Source of the DNA: Campylobacterales bacterium
Lineage (GTDB): Bacteria; Campylobacterota; Campylobacteria; Campylobacterales; Arcobacteraceae
Assembly (NCBI GenBank): GCA_027064245.1
Contig: JAMOPZ010000451.1
Span: 1-5,926 of the forward strand
DNA length: 5,926 nucleotides
Direction: 5' to 3'
The position numbers and the translations under genes were made by a program. Shown piece after piece: positions 5,865 to 5,926 of this stretch; position 1 is the first letter of the stretch; each line of letters opens with the position of its first letter. The notes below the pieces were generated by a model. The model was given only the letters and a program-made list of their open reading frames with translations. It was not told the DNA's origin and did not search any database.

Positions 5865-5926
5865 ATGGGTTTAGATATTATTTATTATGAAAAAGCATTA
5901 CAGGCTAAAGCACAAACAGATATAGA
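5865..5926 (+). CDS. Start of an unidentified gene downstream of DUF58 (cut by window edge)
   Basis: From the ATG at 5865 the frame stays open to the window edge, reading MGLDIIYYEKALQAKAQTDI. The other nearby ATG and GTG starts (5846, 5851, 5889) all run into stops within a few codons, so this is the only viable frame. A GGAG at 5848-5851 is a possible SD, 13 nt from the ATG, which is longer than usual. The frame is the same as that of the DUF58 gene, with nine codons between the DUF58 TAA and this ATG. In other MoxR-DUF58 loci the next genes often encode DUF4381-type or VWA membrane proteins, but 20 residues are too few to identify it. The exact start is uncertain. Confidence 0.45.
   Translation, partial: MGLDIIYYEKALQAKAQTDI

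Noticed and set aside
1..5926. CRISPR arrays, tRNA/rRNA genes, insertion sequences, toxin-antitoxin or phage genes
   Set aside because: Looked for and not seen: there are no regularly spaced repeats, no transposase or integrase motifs and no tRNA-like cloverleaf. Coding genes fill nearly all of the window.

Overview
The window is about 70-75% A+T by eye, with heavy use of AGA, ATA and AAA codons. Its gene order, the end of the F1Fo ATP synthase operon followed directly by exbB/tolQ-, exbD/tolR- and tolA-like genes, is characteristic of Campylobacterota (Epsilonproteobacteria). The beta-subunit text (for example RYAQSGSEMSALLGR) also fits that phylum. The very low GC suggests an Arcobacter-like lineage, but that assignment is an inference.

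Layout, all on the + strand: (1) 1-435, 3' part of atpG (gamma); (2) 458-1846, complete atpD (beta); (3) 1866-2246, complete atpC (epsilon); (4) 2250-2810, TolQ/ExbB-type proton channel; (5) 2811-3203, TolR/ExbD-type partner; (6) 3196-3936, TolA/TonB-type energy transducer with a very lysine-rich middle; (7) 3937-4045, the only sizeable gap, with an A/T-only hairpin just after tolA and a plausible sigma70-type promoter; (8) 4046-4993, MoxR-family AAA+ ATPase; (9) 5004-5840, DUF58-family protein; (10) from about 5865 to the window edge, the start of an unidentified reading frame.

The genes fall into two blocks. The first (atpG to tolA) has gaps of 22, 19, 3 and 0 nt and then an 8-nt overlap. 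It therefore looks like one transcription unit joining the machine that interconverts proton-motive force and ATP to an inner-membrane motor that spends proton-motive force on envelope work. The second block (moxR, DUF58, unidentified gene) looks like a separate unit with its own promoter. MoxR plus DUF58 is a widespread, poorly understood pairing in which the AAA+ ATPase is thought to act as a chaperone on VWA-domain partners.

Points worth a second look: tolB and pal, which follow tolA at this locus in Campylobacter, are not here; the DUF58 protein appears to have lost the acidic residue of its VWA-like metal site; the TolA linker carries about 35 basic and 2 acidic residues in 103; the usual TM-helix histidine of TolA/TonB is absent; and there are several near-perfect palindromes. 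Nothing here is clearly a mobile element, CRISPR array, RNA gene or wholly new system.
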